Source: a virus
Virus record (IMG/VR): IMGVR_UViG_3300047202_000007
Location: 1 to 46,433 of that record
Strand: one strand, 5' to 3'
DNA length: 46,433 bases
The notes beneath the pieces were generated by a model. It was not told the DNA's origin, ran no database searches, and saw only the letters and a list, made by a program, of their open reading frames with translations. The position numbers and the translations under genes were made by a program. Of this stretch, positions 32,810 through 40,711 are shown piece by piece; the first letter of the stretch is position 1, and each line of letters opens with the position of its first letter.

Positions 32810-34249
32810 ATGAGAGCAGATGATGTAAGATTGCCTTTGTGTGTATCAGAGGAAATACAGAAAATCTGTGATGATTTGGATATTAAACTTCCCCGCAAAG
32901 CAAACATTACATTTGTAACGGGCGACGATTCATTTGGAGAAAACCGCCAACTTAAATGCTTAGATGCTGCGGGTTTAATAAAAGCCATAAATCACTTTAG
33001 ATATCCTGTTCGCAGAATAGATTCTATATCTGAATTACACGCACTTTATGAGGACGGACAATTAGACCCTCTATTTAAAGCTGATAGTGCAAAAATTGTT
33101 AAAGGTGATGCATATAATTTGCTGTGTAAGGGGTTTCAGCTTGTAAAAGCTGGACGACTAATAAAGAAGCTATGCCCTGATTTGGACGATGAAATTGTAG
33201 AAAAGTTTTCGTCAAGCATCATAAAAAGTACAACAATATCTATCGTTGACACAGTAACTAAAGTCTATAGGACAGACCCCCCACACAGTTGTATGAATGG
33301 GCGTTCAATGGAGTTTTATGAGAAAAATGGTGTAAAAGTTGTAATTGCCCATTATCAGAAAAAACTGGTTGCCAGAGCTTTGTTGTGGCCAGCAATTAGC
33401 TTTGCTCGTTATAATAAAAAGTTGCCTTTGATGGACAGAGTTTTTGATGCCGATGGACGATTTGCACACTTGATAGACTTGTTTGCTCAGTCAAATAGTA
33501 TTGTAAGAAGAAGAGGACAACAACACTTTAGGTTTAATGATGAAGATTTCGATGCCCGAATAGAATTTCCACTTGATGATTATAAAGTGGAATTTGTTCC
33601 ATTTTTAGACACTATGAATTATGCTATCAAAGAAGATAAAATTGTAACCCTCTACAATTATCACAAAGAAGGGGCTATAGGGTTGTCGTCTGGTGAAAAC
33701 CCTTTTAACCTGCCGATGGTGTTTTCTAAGTATTTAAACAAGGAGTTGCCAAAAAAGCACGCCATAAGATTAGAATATATTGATGATTGGGGAATACCAG
33801 AGGATTGCTACAATTTAGACGCTGGAAACTACTTAAAGAAGGATTGTTTAGCGTGTGCAACGTGCAACAATTGGTTCTATAAACAAGATTCACATCTACA
33901 CACATCTGTTGTAAGAAAGCCAATTTGTGGTGGGTGTGGTAAAGAAATACAGGCAGGGACTTACAAAGGATTGTATGCCCCCGAAAGTGATATTTTAATA
34001 GTCCACAAAAAGCGAGTTTATAAGAATGATGAAGTGTTGGTTTGTAATAGAGATGAACCTTTGCTTATAACTGATGACGGAGTTTACTTAGACACTTTAA
34101 GTCCTCGCAAATCACGATGGGTTTGTGTAAATGAAGAACAACACGAAGAAAGTGGTTCACTGAAAGCTTCTATAATTTCTGGAAACTGGATAGAAATTGA
34201 AGAAGAACCAGCTTATTACAGAGATACATACACAGGAAAACTATTCTAA
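32810..34249 (+). CDS. Unrecognised 479-residue protein with zinc ribbon
   Basis: A large soluble protein with no family I can name. Visible features: PPHSCMNG (about 155-162), a central block with RALLWPAISF and SNSIVRRRGQQHF, then a four-cysteine region CLACATCNNW and ICGGCGKEI (about 345-380). It ends next to the peptidase gene, and the ATG of that gene overlaps its stop. The zinc ribbon may bind nucleic acid or protein. The two genes may act together. Confidence 0.65.
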   Translation: MRADDVRLPLCVSEEIQKICDDLDIKLPRKANITFVTGDDSFGENRQLKCLDAAGLIKAINHFRYPVRRIDSISELHALYEDGQLDPLFKADSAKIVKGDAYNLLCKGFQLVKAGRLIKKLCPDLDDEIVEKFSSSIIKSTTISIVDTVTKVYRTDPPHSCMNGRSMEFYEKNGVKVVIAHYQKKLVARALLWPAISFARYNKKLPLMDRVFDADGRFAHLIDLFAQSNSIVRRRGQQHFRFNDEDFDARIEFPLDDYKVEFVPFLDTMNYAIKEDKIVTLYNYHKEGAIGLSSGENPFNLPMVFSKYLNKELPKKHAIRLEYIDDWGIPEDCYNLDAGNYLKKDCLACATCNNWFYKQDSHLHTSVVRKPICGGCGKEIQAGTYKGLYAPESDILIVHKKRVYKNDEVLVCNRDEPLLITDDGVYLDTLSPRKSRWVCVNEEQHEESGSLKASIISGNWIEIEEEPAYYRDTYTGKLF

Positions 34250-35523
34250 TGAAAAAACGCCTAATAAAAGTGTTGTCAATACCGTCCACCTCAAAGAATA
34301 CACATCTTATGACTAATTACATTCTTGAGCGAATGAACGGCAAGCCTTTAGAATGTATGGTGGATGAATCTGGCAATATCTTTATAACCAAAGGTGTATC
34401 AGAAACTTATCCGTGTATAACAGCACATTTAGACACTGTTCACGGGTGGGGAAATATTGTAGTTGTTGAAAAAGATGGTGCTTTAAGTAGTCCAGCAGGA
34501 ATAGGCGGAGATGACAAATGCGGAATTTTTATCTGCCTTGAATTACTGGATAAACTGCCCATTCTCAAGGTTGCATTTTTTCAAGGGGAAGAAGTTGGTT
34601 GCACCGGAAGCAGAGCGTGTGATTTAGAATGGTTCAAGAATTGTAGGTATATTATAGGAATAGACCGGCGAGGCAACTCTGATTTCATATCCTCATTTTG
34701 GGGTGAAAAAACTGCCAGTAAGCATTTTAAGAAAACAATTGCTCAAGTTTTACAACAGTATGAATACTCTGCTTCAATTGGTTTAATAACAGATTCTCTT
34801 AAATTAGCCGAAAGAAAAGTGGGAATTTCCTGCTGTAACATCTCTTGCGGATACTATAATCCTCACTGTAACGATGAAAGTGTAGTTATAAAAGATGTAT
34901 TTAAAGCGTTGAACCTAACTGCTGACTTAATAGCTGTTTTAGGGGATGAAGTTTATTCCCACGCCTATACAACTAAGACTTACACGACCTATACTAATAA
35001 CAAAGATTGGAGTAAATGGGGACAATGTGCCAAGTGTAAAAGCTGGAAAGATAACACAGTTTGGTTAGTAGGTGTAGGATTGGTATGCCCTGAATGTTTG
35101 CGGAATCCTCTTAATCAGAAGAAGTTACCATTGTCGTCAACTGAACCAGCAAACAAGTGTGATATTTGTCCTTTTAAAGACAAACTTTATGGCACTTGCC
35201 TTGCAACTGATAAAGATAAATGCCTGAAAGAAGATGAGGAGAAAAATCCCTGTATAAACTGTAATCACATAAGAGGCTTTTCAGAAGCGTGTAAGAATTG
35301 CACCGAAGAAATTACTTGTGATGTAAGTGGTTGTCCAAAGTGTATAGGATTTAATGTTTGCAATAAACCACAAGCAAGAGCAACCAGAATAAAGCAGATG
35401 CACCACGAAAAAGATGGTGAAATAAATTGTGATGAGTGTAGGGCTGAACAATTCTTTCAACCTGAATGGTGTGAAGATTGCCGCCTTGACCCTAAAAAGC
35501 CAACACCGGAGTTTATGGAATGA
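34249..35523 (+). CDS. M20-type metallopeptidase with Cys-rich C-terminal domain
   Basis: A 424-residue protein. Residues 1-240 look like an M20/M28-type di-zinc aminopeptidase: AHLDTV (H60, D62), GIGGDDKCG (D88/D89), GEEVGCTGS (catalytic and ligand E114, E115), GIDRRG (D139) and NPHCNDES carrying a further histidine. The remaining 180 residues hold many cysteine pairs (CAKCKSW, CPECL, CDICPF, CINC, CKNC), several zinc ribbons. Phages seldom encode such peptidases. It may cut a host or phage peptide; the Cys-rich part may choose the target. Substrate unknown. Confidence 0.75.
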   Translation: MKKRLIKVLSIPSTSKNTHLMTNYILERMNGKPLECMVDESGNIFITKGVSETYPCITAHLDTVHGWGNIVVVEKDGALSSPAGIGGDDKCGIFICLELLDKLPILKVAFFQGEEVGCTGSRACDLEWFKNCRYIIGIDRRGNSDFISSFWGEKTASKHFKKTIAQVLQQYEYSASIGLITDSLKLAERKVGISCCNISCGYYNPHCNDESVVIKDVFKALNLTADLIAVLGDEVYSHAYTTKTYTTYTNNKDWSKWGQCAKCKSWKDNTVWLVGVGLVCPECLRNPLNQKKLPLSSTEPANKCDICPFKDKLYGTCLATDKDKCLKEDEEKNPCINCNHIRGFSEACKNCTEEITCDVSGCPKCIGFNVCNKPQARATRIKQMHHEKDGEINCDECRAEQFFQPEWCEDCRLDPKKPTPEFME

Positions 35524-35726
35524 AAATAGGAGATAAAGTAAAATATGTTGGGAACGATGAGGGTCGAGGGTTTAATTCAGAATTGGTGGGATTAGTAGGA
35601 AAAATTGTGGATATTGAAGGCGACCAAGCCCACGTCGATACTCTTACACTTTTAGGAAAAATGCCATTTTTATACAACCTTAAAATAATAAACAATCAAT
35701 TGGACTTTAGCTTCACAAATGCTTAA
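35520..35726 (+). CDS. SH3/KOW-like small protein 4 with C-terminal QLDFSF motif
   Basis: A 68-residue paralogue: MKIGDKVKYVG, then LVGLVGKIVDIEGD, and NNQLDFSFTNA as the last residues. Its ATG overlaps the peptidase stop. First of three family members in tandem (35520, 35719, 35940), each overlapping the next. Confidence 0.72.
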   Translation: MKIGDKVKYVGNDEGRGFNSELVGLVGKIVDIEGDQAHVDTLTLLGKMPFLYNLKIINNQLDFSFTNA

Positions 35727-35952
35727 AGTTGGTGATAAAATCCGCATCATACGAAATGCCAGTGATTACAAAGGTATGTATGGCAAAGTAGGCCAAATAA
35801 AAGAAATTCGGGGAATGAATTTTATATTAGACATTTTAAATCCTTGGGGAAATTATTGTATATTAAGTTCAATAACACAAGATAGAAATGATTGGTGGGA
35901 AAAAGTTACCAACCAACAAATGGACTTTAGTTTTACAGAATGTATAAAATAG
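35719..35952 (+). CDS. SH3/KOW-like small protein 5 with C-terminal QMDFSF motif
   Basis: A 77-residue paralogue: MLKVGDKIRIIRN, a GKVGQIKEI turn, and NQQMDFSFTE before the tail CIK. Second of the tandem trio; overlaps its neighbours by 8 and 13 bases. Confidence 0.72.
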   Translation: MLKVGDKIRIIRNASDYKGMYGKVGQIKEIRGMNFILDILNPWGNYCILSSITQDRNDWWEKVTNQQMDFSFTECIK

Positions 35953-36173
35953 GCCAAAAAGTAAAGATACTTTCCGATGCGTGGTTTGACGGTAAAATAA
36001 ATGTTAATTCAATAGACACAGGAAAAATAGGAGTAATCACACACATTGCAGATAGAATTTATTCAGGAGGCAACTTTAAATATACTATAATAGTTGGAAC
36101 AAATCGCAACGCCTTTAGAGATTGTGATATTCAGGCAATACAGCAACAGTTAGATTTTTCATTTAAGGAGTAA
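35940..36173 (+). CDS. SH3/KOW-like small protein 6 with C-terminal QLDFSF motif
   Basis: A 77-residue paralogue: MYKIGQKVKILSD, GKIGVITHI, and QQQLDFSFKE at the very end. Its first 30 bases equal those of the 32560 gene, while the rest differs, a sign of recent exchange or duplication. Confidence 0.72.
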   Translation: MYKIGQKVKILSDAWFDGKINVNSIDTGKIGVITHIADRIYSGGNFKYTIIVGTNRNAFRDCDIQAIQQQLDFSFKE

Positions 36174-36174
36174 A

Positions 36175-36318
36175 ATGAATAACGAAAGATATTATGAATT
36201 GTTGATGAAATTGTATAACGAATCCGATAGTAAACAAAATTATTTGTTTAGCAGATTGATTCTACTTATTGCAGAAAAAGCTTTAGACGACAGCATTACG
36301 GAAGGAAGTATCGAATGA
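36175..36318 (+). CDS. 47-residue helical protein
   Basis: ATG after TAAGGAG. Sequence MNNERYYELLMKLYNESDSK, then a hydrophobic helix FSRLILLIAEKALDD. Its stop overlaps the nuclease start (ATGA). Function unknown; perhaps a small partner of the nuclease. Confidence 0.6.
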   Translation: MNNERYYELLMKLYNESDSKQNYLFSRLILLIAEKALDDSITEGSIE

Positions 36319-37160
36319 AACTAACTAACCGATATGGCTATCCAGAAGCGTTTGTTAAGATGGCTGAACGTCATTTATTCCAGCCAAAAGAAGGTAGAAT
36401 AGGCGTAACTGCTCTTATAAAATCACCACAGATTAGACGATTAACGATTGACAAATGGGACAATCTTGTGGTTGATGTCGATGACCTATTCACCGGAATT
36501 TTGGGAAGTTGTTTTCACAAAGGATTAGAATTAAATGTTGGTGCAGAACATAAAGCCGAACAAAAATGGGAACACAACGTAGATGGTATAGTAGTGGTAG
36601 GCAAAGCCGATTTGTCTAATGGCGGAATTGAGGACTACAAACTGCTTTCCGCCTGGTCGTGGGTATTCGGTGAAGATAAGGACTGGATTGAACAGCTTAA
36701 TTCTCTTAATTGGCTGAGAATAAAGTCAGGCTTTGACCCTGCTAAATTCTTAAAGGTTCACGCATTTGTAAAAGATTGGTCAGCTTATCAGGCAAAGCGG
36801 GATAAAGATTACCCACAGACGAGATACATAAATTATGATGTGCCTATTTGGGCCTTTGATGAAACAGAACACTTTATAAGACAAAGAGTTTCTTTACATC
36901 AGAATCTCAAATATACTTGCTCTGATGCAGACAAATGGATTAAACTTGAGAAGTGGGCTGTAAAACATCAGGGAAAAGATAAGGCAGATAGATTGCTGGA
37001 TACAGCTATCGAAGCTGAGAAATACATAATGCAACGTAATTGGGTAAATGATTATGCCACTGGAAAGATTACCATTACACAAAGAAAATCTCAACCTAAA
37101 AATTGCTTAGATTATTGCCTTTGCCGTTCAGTTTGCCCCTTCGCTTTAGGACTAAAATAG
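36315..37160 (+). CDS. PD-(D/E)XK nuclease, RecB/Cas4-like, with C-terminal cysteine cluster
   Basis: A 281-residue protein. FHKGLE (H68), GKADL with D99, and IEDYK (E106 to K109) are in the order of the RecB-type nuclease core, followed by EQLNSLNWL. Four cysteines close to the end (264, 268, 270, 274) recall the iron-sulphur clusters of Cas4 and AddB exonucleases. Likely 5'-3' or 3'-5' end-processing of DNA for recombination with the RecA, NinB and NinG homologues. Not a CRISPR gene here: no array is present. Confidence 0.8.
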   Translation: MKLTNRYGYPEAFVKMAERHLFQPKEGRIGVTALIKSPQIRRLTIDKWDNLVVDVDDLFTGILGSCFHKGLELNVGAEHKAEQKWEHNVDGIVVVGKADLSNGGIEDYKLLSAWSWVFGEDKDWIEQLNSLNWLRIKSGFDPAKFLKVHAFVKDWSAYQAKRDKDYPQTRYINYDVPIWAFDETEHFIRQRVSLHQNLKYTCSDADKWIKLEKWAVKHQGKDKADRLLDTAIEAEKYIMQRNWVNDYATGKITITQRKSQPKNCLDYCLCRSVCPFALGLK

Positions 37161-37168
37161 GAGTTTAG

Positions 37169-37393
37169 ATGCTTAAAGCAGGTGATAGAGTTTTGATTAG
37201 AGAAGGACACCTTGCTGGTCGAAAGTGGCCTTACAAAAATGGGAAAAAAGCTACAATTAAGTCTATCGAAGATTATGGAGAGTATGATTGTTCTATAAAA
37301 GTTGATGGTGATTATCTTATATACCGTTGGAATTTGATTGACCTTATACCATTACAACCTCAAATGGACTTTAGTTTTTCGGGGGTTCTATGA
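37169..37393 (+). CDS. SH3/KOW-like small protein 7 with C-terminal QMDFSF motif
   Basis: A 74-residue paralogue: MLKAGDRVLIREG, then WPYKNGKKATIKSI, and PQMDFSFSGVL at the end. Resembles the 40900 member in LAGRKWPYKNG versus RGGGKWPDRNG. Overlaps the next Cys-rich gene. Confidence 0.7.
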   Translation: MLKAGDRVLIREGHLAGRKWPYKNGKKATIKSIEDYGEYDCSIKVDGDYLIYRWNLIDLIPLQPQMDFSFSGVL

Positions 37394-37530
37394 TAATTAA
37401 AGAAGTAAACTGCTATGAATGTGGTGAAGTAATCATCATAACTAAACAAGAAACTGCTGATTTAATAGAGTTGGGCGTAGATATTCTTTGTCCATTGTGT
37501 GAGGAAATATATGGTGAAGGTCGGGGATAA
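37390..37530 (+). CDS. 46-residue zinc-ribbon protein
   Basis: ATG overlaps the previous stop. Cysteines C8 and C11 (CYEC) and C34, C37 (CPLC) are placed as in a zinc ribbon. Overlaps the start of the next SH3-like gene by 20 bases. Function unknown. Confidence 0.6.
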   Translation: MIIKEVNCYECGEVIIITKQETADLIELGVDILCPLCEEIYGEGRG

Positions 37531-37774
37531 AATAAAGATAACAACTGATGTAGAAGTTTTGGAAGGTTATTCTATAAATCCTGTAGATGCACGCTCTATG
37601 GCAGGAAAAATATGCAAGGTGAGGGCATTATTTAACCGCTCTCCTGATTCTATAGCTTATCCAGATTTCATTCAGACTGACATTGGTTGTGGCAATGGTA
37701 ATTTTTGGTGGTTACACAATGAACGTGGTTACACAAAGCTAAATTCTCAAATGGATTTCAGTTTCAATGCTTAA
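37511..37774 (+). CDS. SH3/KOW-like small protein 8 with C-terminal QMDFSF motif
   Basis: Starts at the ATG at 37511 after GAGG, giving 87 residues: MVKVGDKIKITTD, a central MAGKICKVRAL, and NSQMDFSFNA as the last ten residues. Paralogue with the largest insert between the glycine turn and the end motif. Confidence 0.7.
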   Translation: MVKVGDKIKITTDVEVLEGYSINPVDARSMAGKICKVRALFNRSPDSIAYPDFIQTDIGCGNGNFWWLHNERGYTKLNSQMDFSFNA

Positions 37775-38168
37775 AAATCAATATAAATTTAGCGGAATAT
37801 ACAAAGATGGCAAAGCTATTCCTGATAAACCTGCCGAAGTAGTTGCCTTTTTCAAATCTCAATTGGGTCGTTTTGAAGCAACCTTTGAGAAAGAATCAGA
37901 GGATATTGTTCAAAGGCAAAGGGGTTATTTCTATGGCGTGGTTGTGCCTACCATAGCAAAAGTAACTGGTTACACAGAAGAAGAAGTTGTAGGCGTTACC
38001 AAAAAGCGACACTTGACAGCAAATAAGGGACTGAAAACCGAGTATGTTAGGTCTGAGACTACTCTAACAAAAGAAGAATTTGCTAAATTTATTGACTTAG
38101 TAATTAAGGACGCAGCTAACTGTGGAATCATAATTCCTGAGCCTTCATATAGGAAGCCTGATGTTTAA
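37767..38168 (+). CDS. NinB-like recombination protein
   Basis: A 133-residue protein. RQRGYFYGVVVPTIAKVTGY (about 51-70) and EYVRSETTLTKEEFAKFID near the end match the phage NinB-like family, single-strand DNA-binding recombination accessory proteins (lambda Orf type). The final ...IIIPEPS is also usual. It lies among SH3-like genes and near the nuclease; it probably aids loading of recombinase. Confidence 0.7.
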   Translation: MLKNQYKFSGIYKDGKAIPDKPAEVVAFFKSQLGRFEATFEKESEDIVQRQRGYFYGVVVPTIAKVTGYTEEEVVGVTKKRHLTANKGLKTEYVRSETTLTKEEFAKFIDLVIKDAANCGIIIPEPSYRKPDV

Positions 38169-38400
38169 GATTGGTGATAAAATAGTTATACTTAACTGCC
38201 ACTTTTCGGGTGGTAGCCAGCAACCAACTCCGATTGGCCATTTGGCAATTATTGACGATAAAGTAATTGATAGTGATAAATTAGAATGTGGATGGGATTG
38301 GGTAGTAACTGATGCTGGCGGCGGAACGTGGTATCTTGCCAGCAATGAAATGCGTTTATTAAACTCACAAATGGATTTTAGTTTCACTCCGGCGAAATGA
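38161..38400 (+). CDS. SH3/KOW-like small protein 9 with C-terminal QMDFSF motif
   Basis: A 79-residue paralogue: MFKIGDKIVILNC at the start, a central IGHLAIIDDKV, and NSQMDFSFTPAK at the end. Overlaps the NinB-like gene by 8 bases. Confidence 0.7.
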   Translation: MFKIGDKIVILNCHFSGGSQQPTPIGHLAIIDDKVIDSDKLECGWDWVVTDAGGGTWYLASNEMRLLNSQMDFSFTPAK

Positions 38401-38444
38401 AAATGTCAGCGTCGGAAAGTAAGGTATAGAAAGGAGACTTACAA

Positions 38445-38705
38445 ATGAGTAACGTAACAATTACAGTTACAAGGGCAACACCAGTGGTTAAAACAACTTC
38501 AAGAGGAACAATCCTCACCACAGGAGATAATGATTATGTCCTGTATGTTGGCAAGGATGGAAACGTGAATAAGGCCGCATTGGTCAATGTTAGGACTGGC
38601 GAGGCCATTCACACACTAAAAATAGTTGCTTCGGCTGATAGAGTTACTGCTGCTGAGCTTGCTTCACTGAATTTCAAAAAGAGTAGCCCCGCTGTTGAGT
38701 ATTAA
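38445..38705 (+). CDS. Small protein, paralogue of the 32295 protein
   Basis: An 86-residue beta-rich protein: MSNVTITVTRATPVVKTTSR, then DNDYVLYVGKDGN, GEAIHTLKIV and TAAELASLNFKKSSPAVEY. The centre and end align with the 32295 protein. Strong binding site (AAAGGAG). Two hairpins follow. Function unknown; the layout suggests good expression. Confidence 0.65.
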   Translation: MSNVTITVTRATPVVKTTSRGTILTTGDNDYVLYVGKDGNVNKAALVNVRTGEAIHTLKIVASADRVTAAELASLNFKKSSPAVEY

Positions 38706-38723
38706 CCTTTAGGTAGCAAGGTT
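38704..38723 (+). other. Stem-loop after the 38445 gene
   Basis: AACCTT (38704-38709) pairs with AAGGTT (38718-38723) around 8 bases. No T-run follows. It is followed 9 bases later by the third GGCA-GGA-TGCC hairpin. Confidence 0.35.
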
Positions 38724-38732
38724 GCGACGAAT

Positions 38733-38746
38733 GGGCAGGGATGCCC
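38733..38746 (+). other. GGGCA-GGGA-TGCCC hairpin, copy 3
   Basis: GGGCA and TGCCC pair around GGGA, about 20 bases before the ATG at 38766. Similar to the hairpins at 28816 and 29083, with the same CA(R)GGATG core in the loop. Confidence 0.4.
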
Positions 38747-38765
38747 CTTGAGAAAGGAGATTAAA

Positions 38766-38990
38766 ATGAAGAGCAAATATGTTGTAAAAAACTTTACAGG
38801 AGCTTTGTTCAAAAATGAGAAAAAGACTACTGAAAAACAACCGGACTTTCAGGGAAATGTATCAATCAACAATGTAACATATCGTCTATCGGCGTGGAAA
38901 AAGACAGGACAGAAGGGAACTTTTTTATCACTGGCAGTTTCAGAGTTTAAACCAGCCGAAAAAGCAGGTGCAGGAGACCTCGGATTTTAA
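38766..38990 (+). CDS. Small phage protein of the xGSLFKNxKK type
   Basis: Starts at the ATG at 38766 after AAAGGAG, 74 residues. FTGALFKNEKKTTEKQPDFQG and YRLSAWKKTGQKGTFLSLAV match a small beta-barrel-like family common near phage replication genes (DUF736-like in my memory). A role in single-strand DNA binding is possible but unproven. Confidence 0.65.
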   Translation: MKSKYVVKNFTGALFKNEKKTTEKQPDFQGNVSINNVTYRLSAWKKTGQKGTFLSLAVSEFKPAEKAGAGDLGF

Positions 38991-39000
38991 GGGTTACAAT

Positions 39001-39165
39001 ATGAAAGTATGGCTTGTTCTTTACTATGACCAAGACTGGTATCGCTGTGTTGAAGGAGTTTATGATTCTTACCTAATGGCATTAACAGTAAAAAATTCCC
39101 TTGCCCCAACCGATGAATGTCGTGAACCTTTTGAAATTGAGTGTCACAATGTCCAACAAATGTGA
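39001..39165 (+). CDS. 54-residue hypothetical protein
   Basis: From the ATG at 39001. Begins MKVWLVLYYDQDWYRCVEGV and resembles short beta-strand proteins with aromatic residues. Overlaps the DnaT-like gene by 17 bases. Function unknown. Confidence 0.55.
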   Translation: MKVWLVLYYDQDWYRCVEGVYDSYLMALTVKNSLAPTDECREPFEIECHNVQQM

Positions 39166-39436
39166 TAAATGCCCCTATAAAGTAATGGCTGCTTTTGTCC
39201 GACCAACTATAGATGAGCTTCGTGCTTATGCCAAAGAGATTGGCTTTCAACCATTTGATGCGGAACATTTCTATTGGTATCACGAACAAACAGGTTGGGT
39301 AGATAAAGGCGGTCGGCCATACGTCAACTGGAAAGGAATTGTGCAGGTATGGTTCAGGGGAGCTATGCAACGAGGCAATGTTGCGGAAGCTGGTAAGTCG
39401 TTTAAAGACAGATACTTGGAGAATGAAACAACTTAA
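39149..39436 (+). CDS. DnaT/replication-initiator C-terminal-type protein
   Basis: Starts at the ATG at 39149, 95 residues. A CDKCPY pair opens it. The rest, with TIDELRAYAKEIGF, FYWYHEQTGWVDKG and VNWKGIVQVWFRG, is the module found at the end of phage replication initiators and DnaT, which helps load the replicative helicase. It lies close upstream of the DnaB-type helicase gene, in line with that role. Confidence 0.7.
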   Translation: MSNKCDKCPYKVMAAFVRPTIDELRAYAKEIGFQPFDAEHFYWYHEQTGWVDKGGRPYVNWKGIVQVWFRGAMQRGNVAEAGKSFKDRYLENETT

Positions 39437-39890
39437 CTTGACACAAGGTCAGTTTGCTTTGGTGGATGATAACTCCTTCGATTGGTTAAATCAATGGAAG
39501 TGGTATGCTGGCTGGAACAAATGCACACAATCTTTCTATGCTCAACGAGGCATTAGAAGAAATGGAAAAACTCTAATTATTAGAATGGCCCGTGTAATAA
39601 TGGGGCTGCAACCAAGTAATAAATATGAAGTTGACCATAGAAATCATAATACCCTTGATAATCAGAGGCACAACTTAAGGGCGGTTACACATCGTGGAAA
39701 TCAATGCAATCGACGAAATACCAAAGGCTATTGTTGGATTTCGGCAAGAAGTTCTTATCTTGTAAGGATTCAATCAAACAAAAGAAAGATTCACGTTGGA
39801 TATTATAAAACAAAAGAAGAAGCTCAAAATGCCTACCAAAAGGCTAAATCAATTTATCATCAGATAGAGCAGGTTGGATGCAGAGATTAA
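39423..39890 (+). CDS. HNH endonuclease with AP2-type DNA-binding domain
   Basis: From the ATG at 39423, 155 residues. The N terminus LNLTQGQFALVDDNSFDWL, HNH core EVDHRNHNTLDNQRHNLR, and C-terminal AP2-like GYYKTKEEAQNAYQKA are typical of free-standing HNH-AP2 homing nucleases. It is wedged between the DnaT-like and helicase genes with overlaps on both sides, so it probably invaded the replication operon. Confidence 0.88.
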   Translation: MKQLNLTQGQFALVDDNSFDWLNQWKWYAGWNKCTQSFYAQRGIRRNGKTLIIRMARVIMGLQPSNKYEVDHRNHNTLDNQRHNLRAVTHRGNQCNRRNTKGYCWISARSSYLVRIQSNKRKIHVGYYKTKEEAQNAYQKAKSIYHQIEQVGCRD

Positions 39891-40711
39891 AAAACAATCT
39901 TGCTGATATTAAAATAGCTCAAGGCGTAGGAGTTTCTACTGGCTTTCCACAGCTTGACGAAGTAACTAATGGCTTTCAGAAAGGCGAGTTAACTCTTATA
40001 GCTGGCCGCCCCTCGATGGGAAAGACAGCCATTATGATTGACCTTGCTATGACTGCTGCCGAACACCACAACACAGGAATCTTCTCTTTAGAAATGGGCA
40101 GGGACTCGTTAGTAACACGGATGATTGCCAACAAACAGAATGTAACTTATAAGTCTTTAATCAGGGGTGAGGTAACTCTGAATGATGATACTAAGAATTA
40201 TCTGGAATCACTTAATTTATATATTGATGACCGTCCTGGCATTACTTCTGCTGATATTATACAAACTGTGCAAGAGGCAAGCCCAAAATTGGACATCGTG
40301 TTCATCGACTATTTACAGTTGGTGCGTCCACCTATTGCTAAAAGACAGAGATATGAAGAAGTTGACAAGATTACCGAGCATATCCGCAATATGGCAAAGA
40401 TTCTCAATGTAGCAGTTGTAATCACTTGTCAACTCAATAGAGCTACCGACCAACGTGAAAAGCACGAACCAAGATTATCCGACCTCCGTGAAAGTGGGGG
40501 AATTGAACAAGTCTGTGATAAAATTCTATTGTTATATCGTCCATCATATTACAGTATTTATGAAACAAATCAAAAAACTGACGATGATTCAGAAGCCTGG
40601 ATTATAGTTGCTAAGCAGAGAAATGGTGAAACTGGTAGAATCCCTATTGTATGGATTGGGGAATCAATGGCTTTTAAAGCAGTCAATTTTAAGTTAGAGG
40701 AGCAATTTTAA
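39878..40711 (+). CDS. DnaB-type replicative helicase (ATPase domain)
   Basis: A 277-residue SF4 helicase. Walker A GRPSMGKT (43-50), EMGRDSL, Walker B IVFIDYLQLVRP, and LSDLRESGGIEQ with the arginine-finger region, then QRNGETGRIP. The N-terminal domain of bacterial DnaB is absent, so only the motor is encoded. It should unwind the fork with the Toprim primase at 41142 and the polymerase. Confidence 0.93.
   Translation: MQRLKNNLADIKIAQGVGVSTGFPQLDEVTNGFQKGELTLIAGRPSMGKTAIMIDLAMTAAEHHNTGIFSLEMGRDSLVTRMIANKQNVTYKSLIRGEVTLNDDTKNYLESLNLYIDDRPGITSADIIQTVQEASPKLDIVFIDYLQLVRPPIAKRQRYEEVDKITEHIRNMAKILNVAVVITCQLNRATDQREKHEPRLSDLRESGGIEQVCDKILLLYRPSYYSIYETNQKTDDDSEAWIIVAKQRNGETGRIPIVWIGESMAFKAVNFKLEEQF

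Noticed and set aside
36315-37160. Cas4-like nuclease as part of a CRISPR system
   Set aside because: No repeat-spacer array and no other cas genes; fits a phage recombination nuclease.
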